From: JAJYIW01 sp036787065
GTDB lineage: Bacteria > Chloroflexota > Anaerolineae > Anaerolineales > Anaerolineaceae
Direction of reading: 5' to 3'
DNA length: 20,203 bases
Assembly (NCBI GenBank): GCA_036787065.1
Contig: DAIQPZ010000035.1
Location: 1 to 20,203, forward strand
Shown: positions 7,916 through 14,704 of the stretch, piece after piece
Position numbering within the stretch: the stretch's first letter is position 1
How the letters are laid out: every line of letters starts with the position of its first letter
Notes under the pieces: model-generated
Database searches by the model: none
What the model saw: the letters and a program-made list of their open reading frames with translations, nothing else
Told to the model about the DNA's origin: nothing
Position numbers and translations under genes: made by a program

Positions 7916-9324
7916 GAGACTGCCTCCAGGGCAGTGACAATGCGGTCCATGCGCATACCGCGCGATCCTTTTACCAGGACGATATCGCCCTGCCCTAAGG
8001 TTTTTTTCAGGTGATCGATGATTGCCTGATTGTTATCAAAGGTATGGATAGCGCTGGCTTCCATCCCGCTTTGACGAGCGGCCTCGGCGATCATGGTTGC
8101 CCGTTCTCCATAAACGACCAGTTCATTGACGAACTCGGAGGCGCGCACGCCGACCATTTCGTGGCCTTGTTTTTCGTAGGGTCCAAGCTCAAGCATATCA
8201 CCCAGGACGGCCACCTTGCGGCCTTCGATATCAGCCAGGAGGTTGAGGGCCGCCAGGGTCGATTCGGGTGAAGCGTTATAACTGTCATCCAGGATCAATG
8301 CGCCGTTTTCGGTATAAACCGTCACCAGGCGGAACTGGGTGTGACCCAGGCTCAATCCAGTGACGATATCCTGCCAGGTCAATCCTTCGGCCAGGCCCAC
8401 CGCGGCGGCGCGCAGGGCTGTGTGCACGGAGTGCCGGCCGATCAGCGGGACGCGCATATGGATGACTTCGTTTTGAAAGTGCAGGCGGAAGCGGATCCCT
8501 TCCAGCCCAAACCCCTCAATCTCATCGGCCCAAAGGTCGGCCTGCGGATCCAGCCCATAAAAGAGTACCTTGGCGCGGGTCTTATCGGCCATCTGACGCA
8601 CCCAGGGGTCGTCGCGGTTAAGCACTGCAACGCCATCGGGTGGCAGCGCTTCGACCAGCTCGGACTTGCCGCGGGCGATCAATTCCTGAGAGCCCGCGCG
8701 TTCCGCATGCACAGTGCCCACGTTGGTCACGACACCGATCACTGGTAAAGCCAGATCGCACAAAAAGCGGATTTCGCCCGGCACATAAAAGCCCATTTCA
8801 AGGACAGCACGTTCATGGCCGCTGCTCAAGCGCAGAAGGGTCAGTGGTAGGCCGATCTCGTTATTCAAATTGCCAGGGTTTTTTAAAGTACGGTAACGCT
8901 GGCTGAGGACTTCAGCCACCATTTCTTTGGTAGTCGATTTACCCACACTGCCGGTGATGCCGACCACGCGCAGGTTCAGTTTGCGCCGCCAGAAGCGAGC
9001 TATTTGCTGGAGGGCCTTCAGGCTATCATTTACCTGTACACAGAAGGGGACCTGAGGAATGACGAGAGGATCCGGCAGGGACCCGCGCAGGTCCAGGGTT
9101 GGAAAACTGGCGGATAAATCGCGCTGGACCAGGGCCAGGCTGGCGCCGTTCTTGAAGGCGTCGCCCACATAAGCATGCCCATCGACCCGTTCACCCGGCA
9201 AAGCGACAAACAGCGAGCCGGGGATAACCTGGCGTGAATCGACCGCGGCCTCGGTAATCACAAGGCCAGCGGTCGTTGGGCGTGTTCCTGTTAGCGCTTC
9301 AAAGCTATCTGCCAGTGTAAACAA
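7912..9324 (-). CDS. murF: UDP-N-acetylmuramoyl-tripeptide--D-alanyl-D-alanine ligase MurF (TTG start)
   Basis: MurF adds the D-Ala-D-Ala dipeptide to the UDP-MurNAc tripeptide. The protein has 470 residues. The N-terminal domain shows DSRQVIPGSLFVALPGE (29-45). The ATPase domain has TGSVGKSTTK at 124-133, with Ser where Thr is more common, NPGNLNNEIGLPLTLL at 149-164 and LEMGFYVPGEI. The C-terminal domain has DDSYNASPESTLAAL and LGDMLELG. The start is TTG: an in-frame TGA lies 15 nt upstream, no in-frame ATG is close, and GGAG sits 7 nt before the TTG. A 38-base gap, the largest within the main run apart from the one before murB, separates it from ftsI, at the place where murE is often found. 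Confidence 0.95.
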   Translation of the reverse strand: MFTLADSFEALTGTRPTTAGLVITEAAVDSRQVIPGSLFVALPGERVDGHAYVGDAFKNGASLALVQRDLSASFPTLDLRGSLPDPLVIPQVPFCVQVNDSLKALQQIARFWRRKLNLRVVGITGSVGKSTTKEMVAEVLSQRYRTLKNPGNLNNEIGLPLTLLRLSSGHERAVLEMGFYVPGEIRFLCDLALPVIGVVTNVGTVHAERAGSQELIARGKSELVEALPPDGVAVLNRDDPWVRQMADKTRAKVLFYGLDPQADLWADEIEGFGLEGIRFRLHFQNEVIHMRVPLIGRHSVHTALRAAAVGLAEGLTWQDIVTGLSLGHTQFRLVTVYTENGALILDDSYNASPESTLAALNLLADIEGRKVAVLGDMLELGPYEKQGHEMVGVRASEFVNELVVYGERATMIAEAARQSGMEASAIHTFDNNQAIIDHLKKTLGQGDIVLVKGSRGMRMDRIVTALEAVS

Positions 9325-9362
9325 GAGCTTTCTCCATCACCTCGCTGAGATCACAGTTTTTA

Positions 9363-11219
9363 TCATGGTTTTGCCTTGAGCTGTAGTCTTACGCTGTCGG
9401 GCGGTATATCCATTAACACGACAATACTTTTAACTGCCTCTGCAAAGACTGGCGCAGCCACCACCGAGCCCCATTTTGAAGCGGTGGGTTTTTCCAGCCA
9501 GACATACACCAGGAACTGCGGGTCATCCACAGGGCCCCAACCCACAAAGGATGCGTTGGTCAGGGAGTCTGAATAACCACCGTAGGGAGTAGCGATTTCG
9601 GCTGTGCCGGTTTTACCAGCGACGCGGTAACCTTCAACTTCGGCGATGGAAGATTCTTTTTCCAGAGAAATAGCCAGCATTTCCGTTTCGGTGTGGGCTG
9701 TTTCAGCGCTGATGGGCATACCCACAACCTGGGGGACAGTGGGGTACTGGCGGCCATTGTTGACCATGGCCTTCAAAATGTGGGGCGCCATCATTTTGCC
9801 ATCATTAGCAACCGCAGAAACGCCCATCACCATTTGAATGGGGGTGACCGCCAGGCCCTGCCCAAAGGCATTGGTGGCCAGGTCGATGTCACTCCACTTC
9901 ACAAAATTCTGAACCCGGTCAGATAGATCTTCACCGGGCAGGCGCAGCGGATAATTGGCTTCACTCCCCAGATCGATCCCGGTTGGGTGGCCGATGCCGA
10001 AAGCCTGGATATAGTTATAAAAACGGGTGGCGCCTAATTGGGTGGCAACCCAGGCCAGGCAGACGTTCAAGGAGTGTTCCAAGCAGCCGGTCATGGTTTG
10101 CTTGCCCCAGGCGCCGCCGTCCCAGTTATGGATGAAGCCACCGCCCCACTCGAATATCCCGGTATCATTGAAGATGGTGCCGGGTTTGACTGCTCCCGCG
10201 TCGAGAGCGGCAGCCATGGTGAAAACCTTGAACACAGAGCCAGGCTCGTAAGTGACACTGACTGAGCGGTTGAAATAAATGGGGTTGGGAAATTTGTTGC
10301 CAATATCCCAATACTGGTTGAGATTGAGCCGGGGTGTGTTGGCCATTGCCAGGATCTCGCCGGTCTTGGGGTCTTCAACCACGATGCTGCCAGATATCGC
10401 TCCACTGTCCTTCAGGGCCTTATCCAGAATTTTTTCCATAGCGGATTGGAGGCGGATATCCACGGTCAAAATCAGGCTTGCTCCCGGGGGAACTTCGGGG
10501 ACGTCATTGACCAGGAGCGGATTGTTTGGGATGGCTTCCAATTTGGGCGTGCCGGCCAGCAGGTCGTTGTATTTCTCTTCGATCCCGTAAGTCCCTACCG
10601 CGGGAACTTCGACATCTCTCCCATCAATCTTCACCAACTGGTTGGTACTTAAGAAAGGGTAATAGCCAATGTAATTGAAACCCACATCGCTTTCCGGGTA
10701 GGTGCGGATTAAATGTGACTGCCAGTGCAGGGCTTCAATCCCAACTGTGGTGGCCCCGTGACTCTTGGTAGCGGGTTTTTTGGCCTCGGCGTCTATGGCA
10801 GTCTGGAGGGCCTTGATTTGATCGCCTGTAATGAAATCTACCAGGACTGCATATTGCAGCTTGTGGTTTTTGCTCTCCAAGTAATTAGTGATCATTTTCC
10901 CAGAGTCGGTCCCTGTGATGGCGGAAAGCTGGGCAGCAATGGGTCCAATATCAGGTTCAGGGGTGTTGGCGTCGCCGACCTCAATCCCCACTTCGTAAAC
11001 CTGGGTATTGCCAGCCAGTAAATTCCCCCTGCGGTCATAAATGTTACCGCGTTCTGGATAGACCATTTCTATAGAGGCGTCATACTGGTGTGATTTGGTT
11101 AACAGTTGTTGAGCGTATGGGCTGTTCTGGATATTCACCATCTTAAATATAATCGCTATGCTGGCCAAACCGAGCAATGCGCCGAGCACGTAGTAACGAT
11201 AAACATGGGTTAGGTTCAT
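9363..11219 (-). CDS. ftsI: FtsI/PBP2-type class B penicillin-binding protein
   Basis: A class B PBP that crosslinks stem peptides at the septum and partners the SEDS protein FtsW. Of 618 residues, 9-28 form a single N-terminal membrane anchor. A dimerisation domain begins with PERGNIYDRRGNLLA (55-69), and the transpeptidase domain has the three active-site motifs: S328-V-F-K331, S383-L-N385 and K536-T-G-T539. No PASTA domains follow the transpeptidase domain, unlike PBP2x-type proteins. The ATG overlaps the ftsL stop by four bases. FtsI is preferred over the elongasome PBP2 because of its place in the dcw cluster. Confidence 0.94.
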   Translation of the reverse strand: MNLTHVYRYYVLGALLGLASIAIIFKMVNIQNSPYAQQLLTKSHQYDASIEMVYPERGNIYDRRGNLLAGNTQVYEVGIEVGDANTPEPDIGPIAAQLSAITGTDSGKMITNYLESKNHKLQYAVLVDFITGDQIKALQTAIDAEAKKPATKSHGATTVGIEALHWQSHLIRTYPESDVGFNYIGYYPFLSTNQLVKIDGRDVEVPAVGTYGIEEKYNDLLAGTPKLEAIPNNPLLVNDVPEVPPGASLILTVDIRLQSAMEKILDKALKDSGAISGSIVVEDPKTGEILAMANTPRLNLNQYWDIGNKFPNPIYFNRSVSVTYEPGSVFKVFTMAAALDAGAVKPGTIFNDTGIFEWGGGFIHNWDGGAWGKQTMTGCLEHSLNVCLAWVATQLGATRFYNYIQAFGIGHPTGIDLGSEANYPLRLPGEDLSDRVQNFVKWSDIDLATNAFGQGLAVTPIQMVMGVSAVANDGKMMAPHILKAMVNNGRQYPTVPQVVGMPISAETAHTETEMLAISLEKESSIAEVEGYRVAGKTGTAEIATPYGGYSDSLTNASFVGWGPVDDPQFLVYVWLEKPTASKWGSVVAAPVFAEAVKSIVVLMDIPPDSVRLQLKAKP

Positions 11220-11701
11220 GGCTGCATCGTTCCTGGTTTAACCTGGGTGGGTAAGAAACTGCGAAAAAGCCAATCCCAAAGCGATTGGGTGTAATCAGGC
11301 AAGATTAATGGCGCTTCGACGACCCCATTATCAGGTGGGGGCGCCAGATTGGGCATGCCCAGCGGGACGTAGCCGGGAACTTCCAGGTATTTCGGTTGGC
11401 CAGCTTCGATTGGGATAAAACCCAGATCGTGAGCACGTTTTTCCATTGTGCTAGCCGAGGTGATAGACGCCAACTGGGTATTCAAACCGGCAATGTCGCT
11501 CTCTTCGTTTTGAACTTGGTAAAGCATGTTTTGTAAATCATGGCCTGCGATGGCCGCGCGGGTGGTGATATTCAAATAGAACCCGGCGACAAGGGCTACA
11601 AGCAGCAGCCCTAAAGCAAAAAGGCCAATCCATTGAACCTGGATTCGCCAAGGCGCCTGACGATAAGCTTGTGCGATTCGATAACTCATGGCCTGTTCCA
11701 T
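11216..11701 (-). CDS. ftsL: FtsL-like bitopic division protein
   Basis: A 161-residue single-pass membrane protein. A basic cytoplasmic tail (1-20) is followed by a membrane helix at about 22-44, then an extracellular coiled coil around 53-85, and the FtsL/DivIC-like end of the coil, MEKRAHDLGFIPI (86-98). A Pro-rich tail with residues such as LAPPPDNG follows. FtsL assembles with DivIC/FtsB and DivIB/FtsQ and activates FtsW-FtsI. I place the start at 11701, 16 bases after the rsmH stop; an in-frame ATG at 11689 (MSYR) is equally possible and no strong ribosome binding site decides between them. The upstream extension inside rsmH is shadow. Identity rests on topology, coil and position because FtsL sequences diverge quickly. 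Confidence 0.82.
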   Translation of the reverse strand: MEQAMSYRIAQAYRQAPWRIQVQWIGLFALGLLLVALVAGFYLNITTRAAIAGHDLQNMLYQVQNEESDIAGLNTQLASITSASTMEKRAHDLGFIPIEAGQPKYLEVPGYVPLGMPNLAPPPDNGVVEAPLILPDYTQSLWDWLFRSFLPTQVKPGTMQP

Positions 11702-11717
11702 GCAACAGTCATGCCAG

Positions 11718-12638
11718 TTAGATTTTTTCGACCACGCGCAGCTTTGCGCTGCGTGCGCGGCCGTTTTGTTTTTTCTCATCCTCGCTGGCTTCTATAGGAT
11801 GGCGAGTGATGATTTTAATGATGGCCTTGTGGCCACAGGTACATACAGGTTGCTCAGGGGGACAGATGCAGTCTCGGCTTTCTCGTTGTGCAAACTGTTT
11901 GACCATGCGATCCTCCAGTGAATGGAACGCGATAATGGCCAATCTACCCCCTGGGGCCAGTATGCTGACAGCAACCGGCAGGGTCGCTTCAAGCGCCTGG
12001 AGCTCCTGGTTAACCGCAATTCGCAGCGCTTGAAAGGTGCGCGTCGCGGGATGAATCTTACTGCGTTGACCACCGGCGTGGCTGATCACTTCGGCCAACT
12101 GGCGGGTGGTTTGTAATGGCCTGGCCTGTACGATGGCGCGCGCAATTTTGCGAGAATTTAACTCTTCACCATAACGCCAGATCAAATCAGCCAGTTCGTG
12201 CTCCAATAAAGTGTTGACCAGATCTGCCGCGCGCAAGGCTTGTTTGGGACTGAAGCGCATGTCCAGCGGCCCATCGGCCTGGAATGAGAAGCCGCGCTCT
12301 GGCGTATCGATTTGCATCGACGAAACACCCAGATCCAGGACGATCCCGTTAACCGATGCCCACCCAAGCTGGTCGATTTGCTCGCGCAATTCGGTATAAG
12401 ACGCCTGCTCTAACCTTACCCGATCGCCATACTCGGACAGGCGTTGGCGGGCAATGGCCAGTGCCTGTGGGTCTAAATCCAGGCCCAATAAACGCCCATC
12501 GGGCTGGCTGGCTTCAAGGATTCCCCAGGCGTGTCCTCCCGCGCCAACCGTTCCATCCACAAAAAGGCCAGGGCTTTGTGGGCGGAGTGAAAGTATAATT
12601 TCCTGGTAAAGAACAGGACGGTGAGCCAGCTCAGTCAT
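11718..12638 (-). CDS. rsmH: 16S rRNA (cytosine(1402)-N4)-methyltransferase RsmH (MraW)
   Basis: RsmH methylates N4 of C1402 in the 16S rRNA P-site with SAM. The protein has 306 residues. Motifs are HRPVLYQE at 6-13, the SAM loop DGTVGAGGH at 28-36, LGLDLDP at 51-57, DLGVSS at 102-107, the family signature DTPERGFSF at 111-119 with DGPLDMR at 122-128, and near the C-terminus FHSLEDRMVKQF followed by a Cys-rich stretch (CICPPEQPVCTCG). The ATG is two bases after the mraZ stop. rsmH directly following mraZ is the typical start of a dcw cluster. Confidence 0.97.
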   Translation of the reverse strand: MTELAHRPVLYQEIILSLRPQSPGLFVDGTVGAGGHAWGILEASQPDGRLLGLDLDPQALAIARQRLSEYGDRVRLEQASYTELREQIDQLGWASVNGIVLDLGVSSMQIDTPERGFSFQADGPLDMRFSPKQALRAADLVNTLLEHELADLIWRYGEELNSRKIARAIVQARPLQTTRQLAEVISHAGGQRSKIHPATRTFQALRIAVNQELQALEATLPVAVSILAPGGRLAIIAFHSLEDRMVKQFAQRESRDCICPPEQPVCTCGHKAIIKIITRHPIEASEDEKKQNGRARSAKLRVVEKI

Positions 12639-12640
12639 AA

Positions 12641-13078
12641 TCAGGTCGCAGACAGATCAAAGGCGGCGTAGAGTTGTGTGTTGGCTTCAGCGTCATCCAG
12701 CAGTCGATTTTGTTCGTCCCATGTTTCGGACGACCAGATCTCAAAGAAACTACCTGCGCCGACCACAAAAGCGCTCGAACCAAGACCCGCGGTTTGGCGT
12801 AGAAATTGCGGGATCAGGATCCGTCCTGCCTTGTCCACTTCTACACGTTCAGCATTGGCAAATAGCAAATGCCGCAGCGAGCGTGATCCCGGATTGGTCA
12901 GGCTGGTCGTGTTGACCTGGTCAAAAACATGTTGGAAGGAGGCTGTCGTCAGGACGTAAAGATTTTTGTCGAAACCCCGTGTAACATAAGCACCTTCGGA
13001 CAACAATTCACGGTAGCGCGCCGGAATTGTCAAGCGTCCTTTCTCGTCAATCGTGTGCTCGTATTGTCCGAGGAACAT
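12641..13078 (-). CDS. mraZ: Transcriptional regulator MraZ
   Basis: MraZ is a ring-forming DNA-binding protein that controls dcw transcription by binding short direct repeats near its own promoter. Its 145 residues hold two SpoVT/AbrB-like half domains, shown by DEKGRLTIPA at 11-20 and DKAGRILIP at 82-90. The start codon follows AGGAG by 11 nt. Its likely operator (four 10-bp repeats) and promoter lie directly upstream, which fits autoregulation. The stop lies two bases before the rsmH ATG. Confidence 0.96.
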   Translation of the reverse strand: MFLGQYEHTIDEKGRLTIPARYRELLSEGAYVTRGFDKNLYVLTTASFQHVFDQVNTTSLTNPGSRSLRHLLFANAERVEVDKAGRILIPQFLRQTAGLGSSAFVVGAGSFFEIWSSETWDEQNRLLDDAEANTQLYAAFDLSAT

Positions 13079-13080
13079 TT

Positions 13081-13107
13081 GTTCTGCGTCTCCTAATTAA
13101 GCAGAAC
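13081..13107 (-). promoter_or_regulatory. Leader hairpin 2 holding the mraZ ribosome binding site in its loop
   Basis: On the minus strand GTTCTGC (13107-13101) pairs perfectly with GCAGAAC (13087-13081) around a 13-nt loop. The loop contains the AGGAG that serves mraZ (plus coordinates 13090-13094), and the stem ends two bases before the ATG. Folding would present the site in a loop and bring it closer to the start codon. A regulatory effect is inference. Confidence 0.55.
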
Positions 13108-13123
13108 GCCGGAATGACCGGCG
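13107..13123 (-). promoter_or_regulatory. Leader hairpin 1 of mraZ mRNA
   Basis: CGCCGG (minus strand) pairs perfectly with CCGGCG across a 5-nt loop, in the 5' untranslated leader just after the MraZ repeats. No T-run follows, so it is not a simple intrinsic terminator. It abuts a second hairpin. Confidence 0.55.
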
Positions 13124-13160
13124 ATCCACTTCTTCCCACTATTAACCACTTTTAACCACT
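13121..13160 (-). promoter_or_regulatory. Probable MraZ operator: four 10-bp direct repeats
   Basis: Read on the minus strand the region is four head-to-tail decamers each beginning AGTGG: AGTGGTTAAA, AGTGGTTAAT, AGTGGGAAGA and AGTGGATCGC. On the plus strand each decamer ends CCACT, at 13130, 13140, 13150 and 13160. The exact 10-bp period and GTGG/TGGG-type core match the MraZ boxes known from E. coli and mollicutes. They lie just downstream of the -10 element, where bound MraZ would affect initiation. Confidence 0.85.
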
Positions 13161-13169
13161 CTCTAGCAA

Positions 13170-13198
13170 AGTATAGCCGAATTAAAGGCAAATTACAA
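13170..13198 (-). promoter_or_regulatory. Sigma-70-type promoter of the dcw cluster
   Basis: On the minus strand a -35 element TTGTAA (13198-13193) and a -10 element TATACT (13175-13170) are separated by 17 bp. Transcription would start near 13163, at the edge of the MraZ repeats, about 85 nt upstream of the mraZ ATG. It is the only good promoter I see for the whole cell-wall cluster. Confidence 0.75.
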
Positions 13199-13248
13199 GT
13201 GGCAATTGCCTATAGACATAGTGAAAGTTAGATAAAGAGATAAACACC

Positions 13249-14139
13249 ATGAATATGATCGACTCTGTTGACCTTTTCACGGGTTTGGACTAAACGGCGC
13301 CGTTGTTGGATGGCGGTTGCCGGCGTTATGGCGAGCAAATTGCGCTGGTCTCCATAACGGGGGCGAGCAATGTGACCGGGATGATCAATCCGATCCACAG
13401 CCTGGCGCTGAAAACGGACGCGGTTGGCGCATTGTTCGCGACGGATTGCGCCCAACTGGCGCCCCATCGCCGGGTAGAAATGCTCCCCCTGAGCGATCCG
13501 GTTCACCTGGATTTTGTGGCCATCTCTGCCCATAAAAAATTATGCACCTTTTGGGACTGGCGCCCTGGTCGGCAGGCGAGATTTTATCTGCCAGGGTGAG
13601 CCCGATATGCATGGAGGGGGCCATGTAGAAATCGTCACTTATGACCGGATGGTCTGGTCGCAGCCCCCAGAGCGAGAAGAAGCTGGCAGCCCAAATACAA
13701 TAGGTCAGTGGCTCTAGCCGCCGCTATTTGCCAGTTGAAGACAGTCGATATGGCCGCTGTGGCAGCCCACGAGGCGGAACTGACGGCGCATGCGCTGGCG
13801 CGTTTGATCGAAGTCCCAGGGTTGCGCCTGTATCGGCTGACCGATCCTGCCACGGCCGCGGAGCGCCTGGGGGTGGCGCCGTTTACCCTGGATGGTTACC
13901 CGCATTCACTCCTGGCGGCAAATCTGGGTTACGCGTTTGGCATCGGAGTGCGCAATGGTTGTTTTTGCGCCCATCCTTATAGGCTCCATCTTTTGGGTGT
14001 GGTTGATGAAGAAGCCCAGCAGGTGAGCGAGTGAATTATTAAAAAAGATAAACGGGAGATCCCTGGCCTGGTGCGGGTGTCATTTGAGGGTTATTTCAAC
14101 ATTGCCCGCGGAGTCAGCCGCAAGATGCCTCAATCCGGT
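13249..14139 (+). pseudogene. Class V aminotransferase (cysteine-desulfurase-like) pseudogene, 5' truncated
   Basis: Pieces of one PLP enzyme can be read on the plus strand in alternating frames. Frame 1 (13294 to about 13539) gives RRYGEQIALVSITGASNVTG, then CAQLAPHRRVEM and HLDFVAISAHK, whose Lys aligns with the PLP lysine. Frame 2 (to about 13705) gives YAPFGTGALVGRRDF and EEAGSPNTIG. Frame 1 resumes with VALAAAICQLKTVDMAAVAAHEAEL and GVRNGCFCAHPY. After an in-frame TGA at 14032-14034 the C-terminus continues as REIPGLVRVSFEGYFNIARG, which is typical of the family. Lesions are a missing N-terminal part, a TAA at 13291, a one-base insertion at the A-run 13534-13539, a one-base deletion near 13703-13707, and the internal TGA. 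The copy runs opposite to all intact genes and is surely nonfunctional. The 5' boundary is uncertain. Confidence 0.85.
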
Positions 14140-14307
14140 TGATCTGGGGTTAACCCCCATCCTCTTTGAATCTTTTTCCCTATCCGCATCGATCAGACGC
14201 CCTCACGGCACCCTTTCTGCGGGGATGGGATTAACGGGGCATATGCGCTAACTTACAGGAACGCCAGCAACCGAAAAAAGTGTAGGACCTCCTTTATTGG
14301 ATATAAC
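14140..14307. other. Non-coding stretch after the pseudogene
   Basis: No gene is supported here. A perfect 12-bp palindrome GGGGTTAACCCC lies at 14146-14157. CATATGCGCTAAC at 14240-14252 is nearly the inverse of GTTAGCGGATATG at 14613-14625 (12 of 13 positions), so the two bracket the tandem palindromic repeats. Confidence 0.5.
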
Positions 14308-14565
14308 TGTCATTGCGATTGGCCTTCGCCTGAAGCAATTTGTGATTATAGTACTCAGATTGCTTCGCAGAGCCTAATGACAACCGGATGGGATGTCATT
14401 GCGATTGCGCTTCGCCTGAAGCAATTTGTGATTGTAGTAATCAGATTGCTTCGCAAAGCCTCCATTCGCAATGACAATCGAATGGGATGTCATTGCGATT
14501 GTGCTTCGCCTGAAGCAATCTGTGATTGTAGTAATCAGATTGCTTCGCATAGCCTCGCAATGACA
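14308..14565. repeat. Three tandem palindromic repeats (TGTCATTGCGA ... AATGACA)
   Basis: Three related units lie at 14308-14382, 14394-14476 and 14488-14565. Each begins TGTCATTGCGATT and ends AATGACA; the third ends with TCGCAATGACA, an exact inverse of its own first 11 bases. Inside each unit CTGAAGCAAT and the later ATTGCTTCGCA form an inner inverted repeat around TGTGATT and CAGATT. The units are separated by similar 11-bp spacers (ACCGGATGGGA and ATCGAATGGGA), so the array probably grew by tandem duplication. Each unit can fold into a long imperfect hairpin. They resemble REP/MITE-like elements dispersed in many bacterial genomes; no coding potential is seen. Confidence 0.88.
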
Positions 14566-14678
14566 GATCTCTTGTTCATTTCGTGTGCCTTACGCCAATG
14601 CGAGCGGCTTATGTTAGCGGATATGGGATTAATAGGGTGGGGTTAGATTGAGTGGCATTGGGTTTTGAATATGAATCT
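14566..14678. other. Short non-coding stretch between the repeat array and the fpg-like gene
   Basis: No gene or RNA is visible. It contains the right-hand member (14613-14625) of the imperfect inverted pair that brackets the repeats, and AT-rich sequence downstream of the glycosylase gene. Confidence 0.4.
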
Positions 14679-14701
14679 CTCGAATGAGGTTTAAATTCGA
14701 G
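14679..14701 (-). terminator. Possible terminator hairpin after the fpg-like gene
   Basis: CTCGAAT and ATTCGAG form a perfect 7-bp stem around a 9-nt loop, four bases after the fpg stop codon. No clear T-run follows on the minus strand, so it may stabilise the 3' end rather than terminate transcription strongly. Confidence 0.35.
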
Positions 14702-14704
14702 GGT

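Noticed and set aside
11702..11779. 26-residue upstream extension of FtsL
   Set aside because: It lies inside the rsmH 3' end, is Cys/His-rich unlike an FtsL tail, and two ATG codons follow just after the rsmH stop.
14146..14157. GGGGTTAACCCC palindrome as an operator
   Set aside because: It is a perfect 12-bp palindrome but sits after a pseudogene with no intact gene to regulate nearby; chance or remnant is more likely.
14308..14565. CRISPR-like array
   Set aside because: Only three units, each itself palindromic and 75-83 bp long, with near-identical 11-bp spacers and no cas genes nearby. This is a tandem palindromic repeat.
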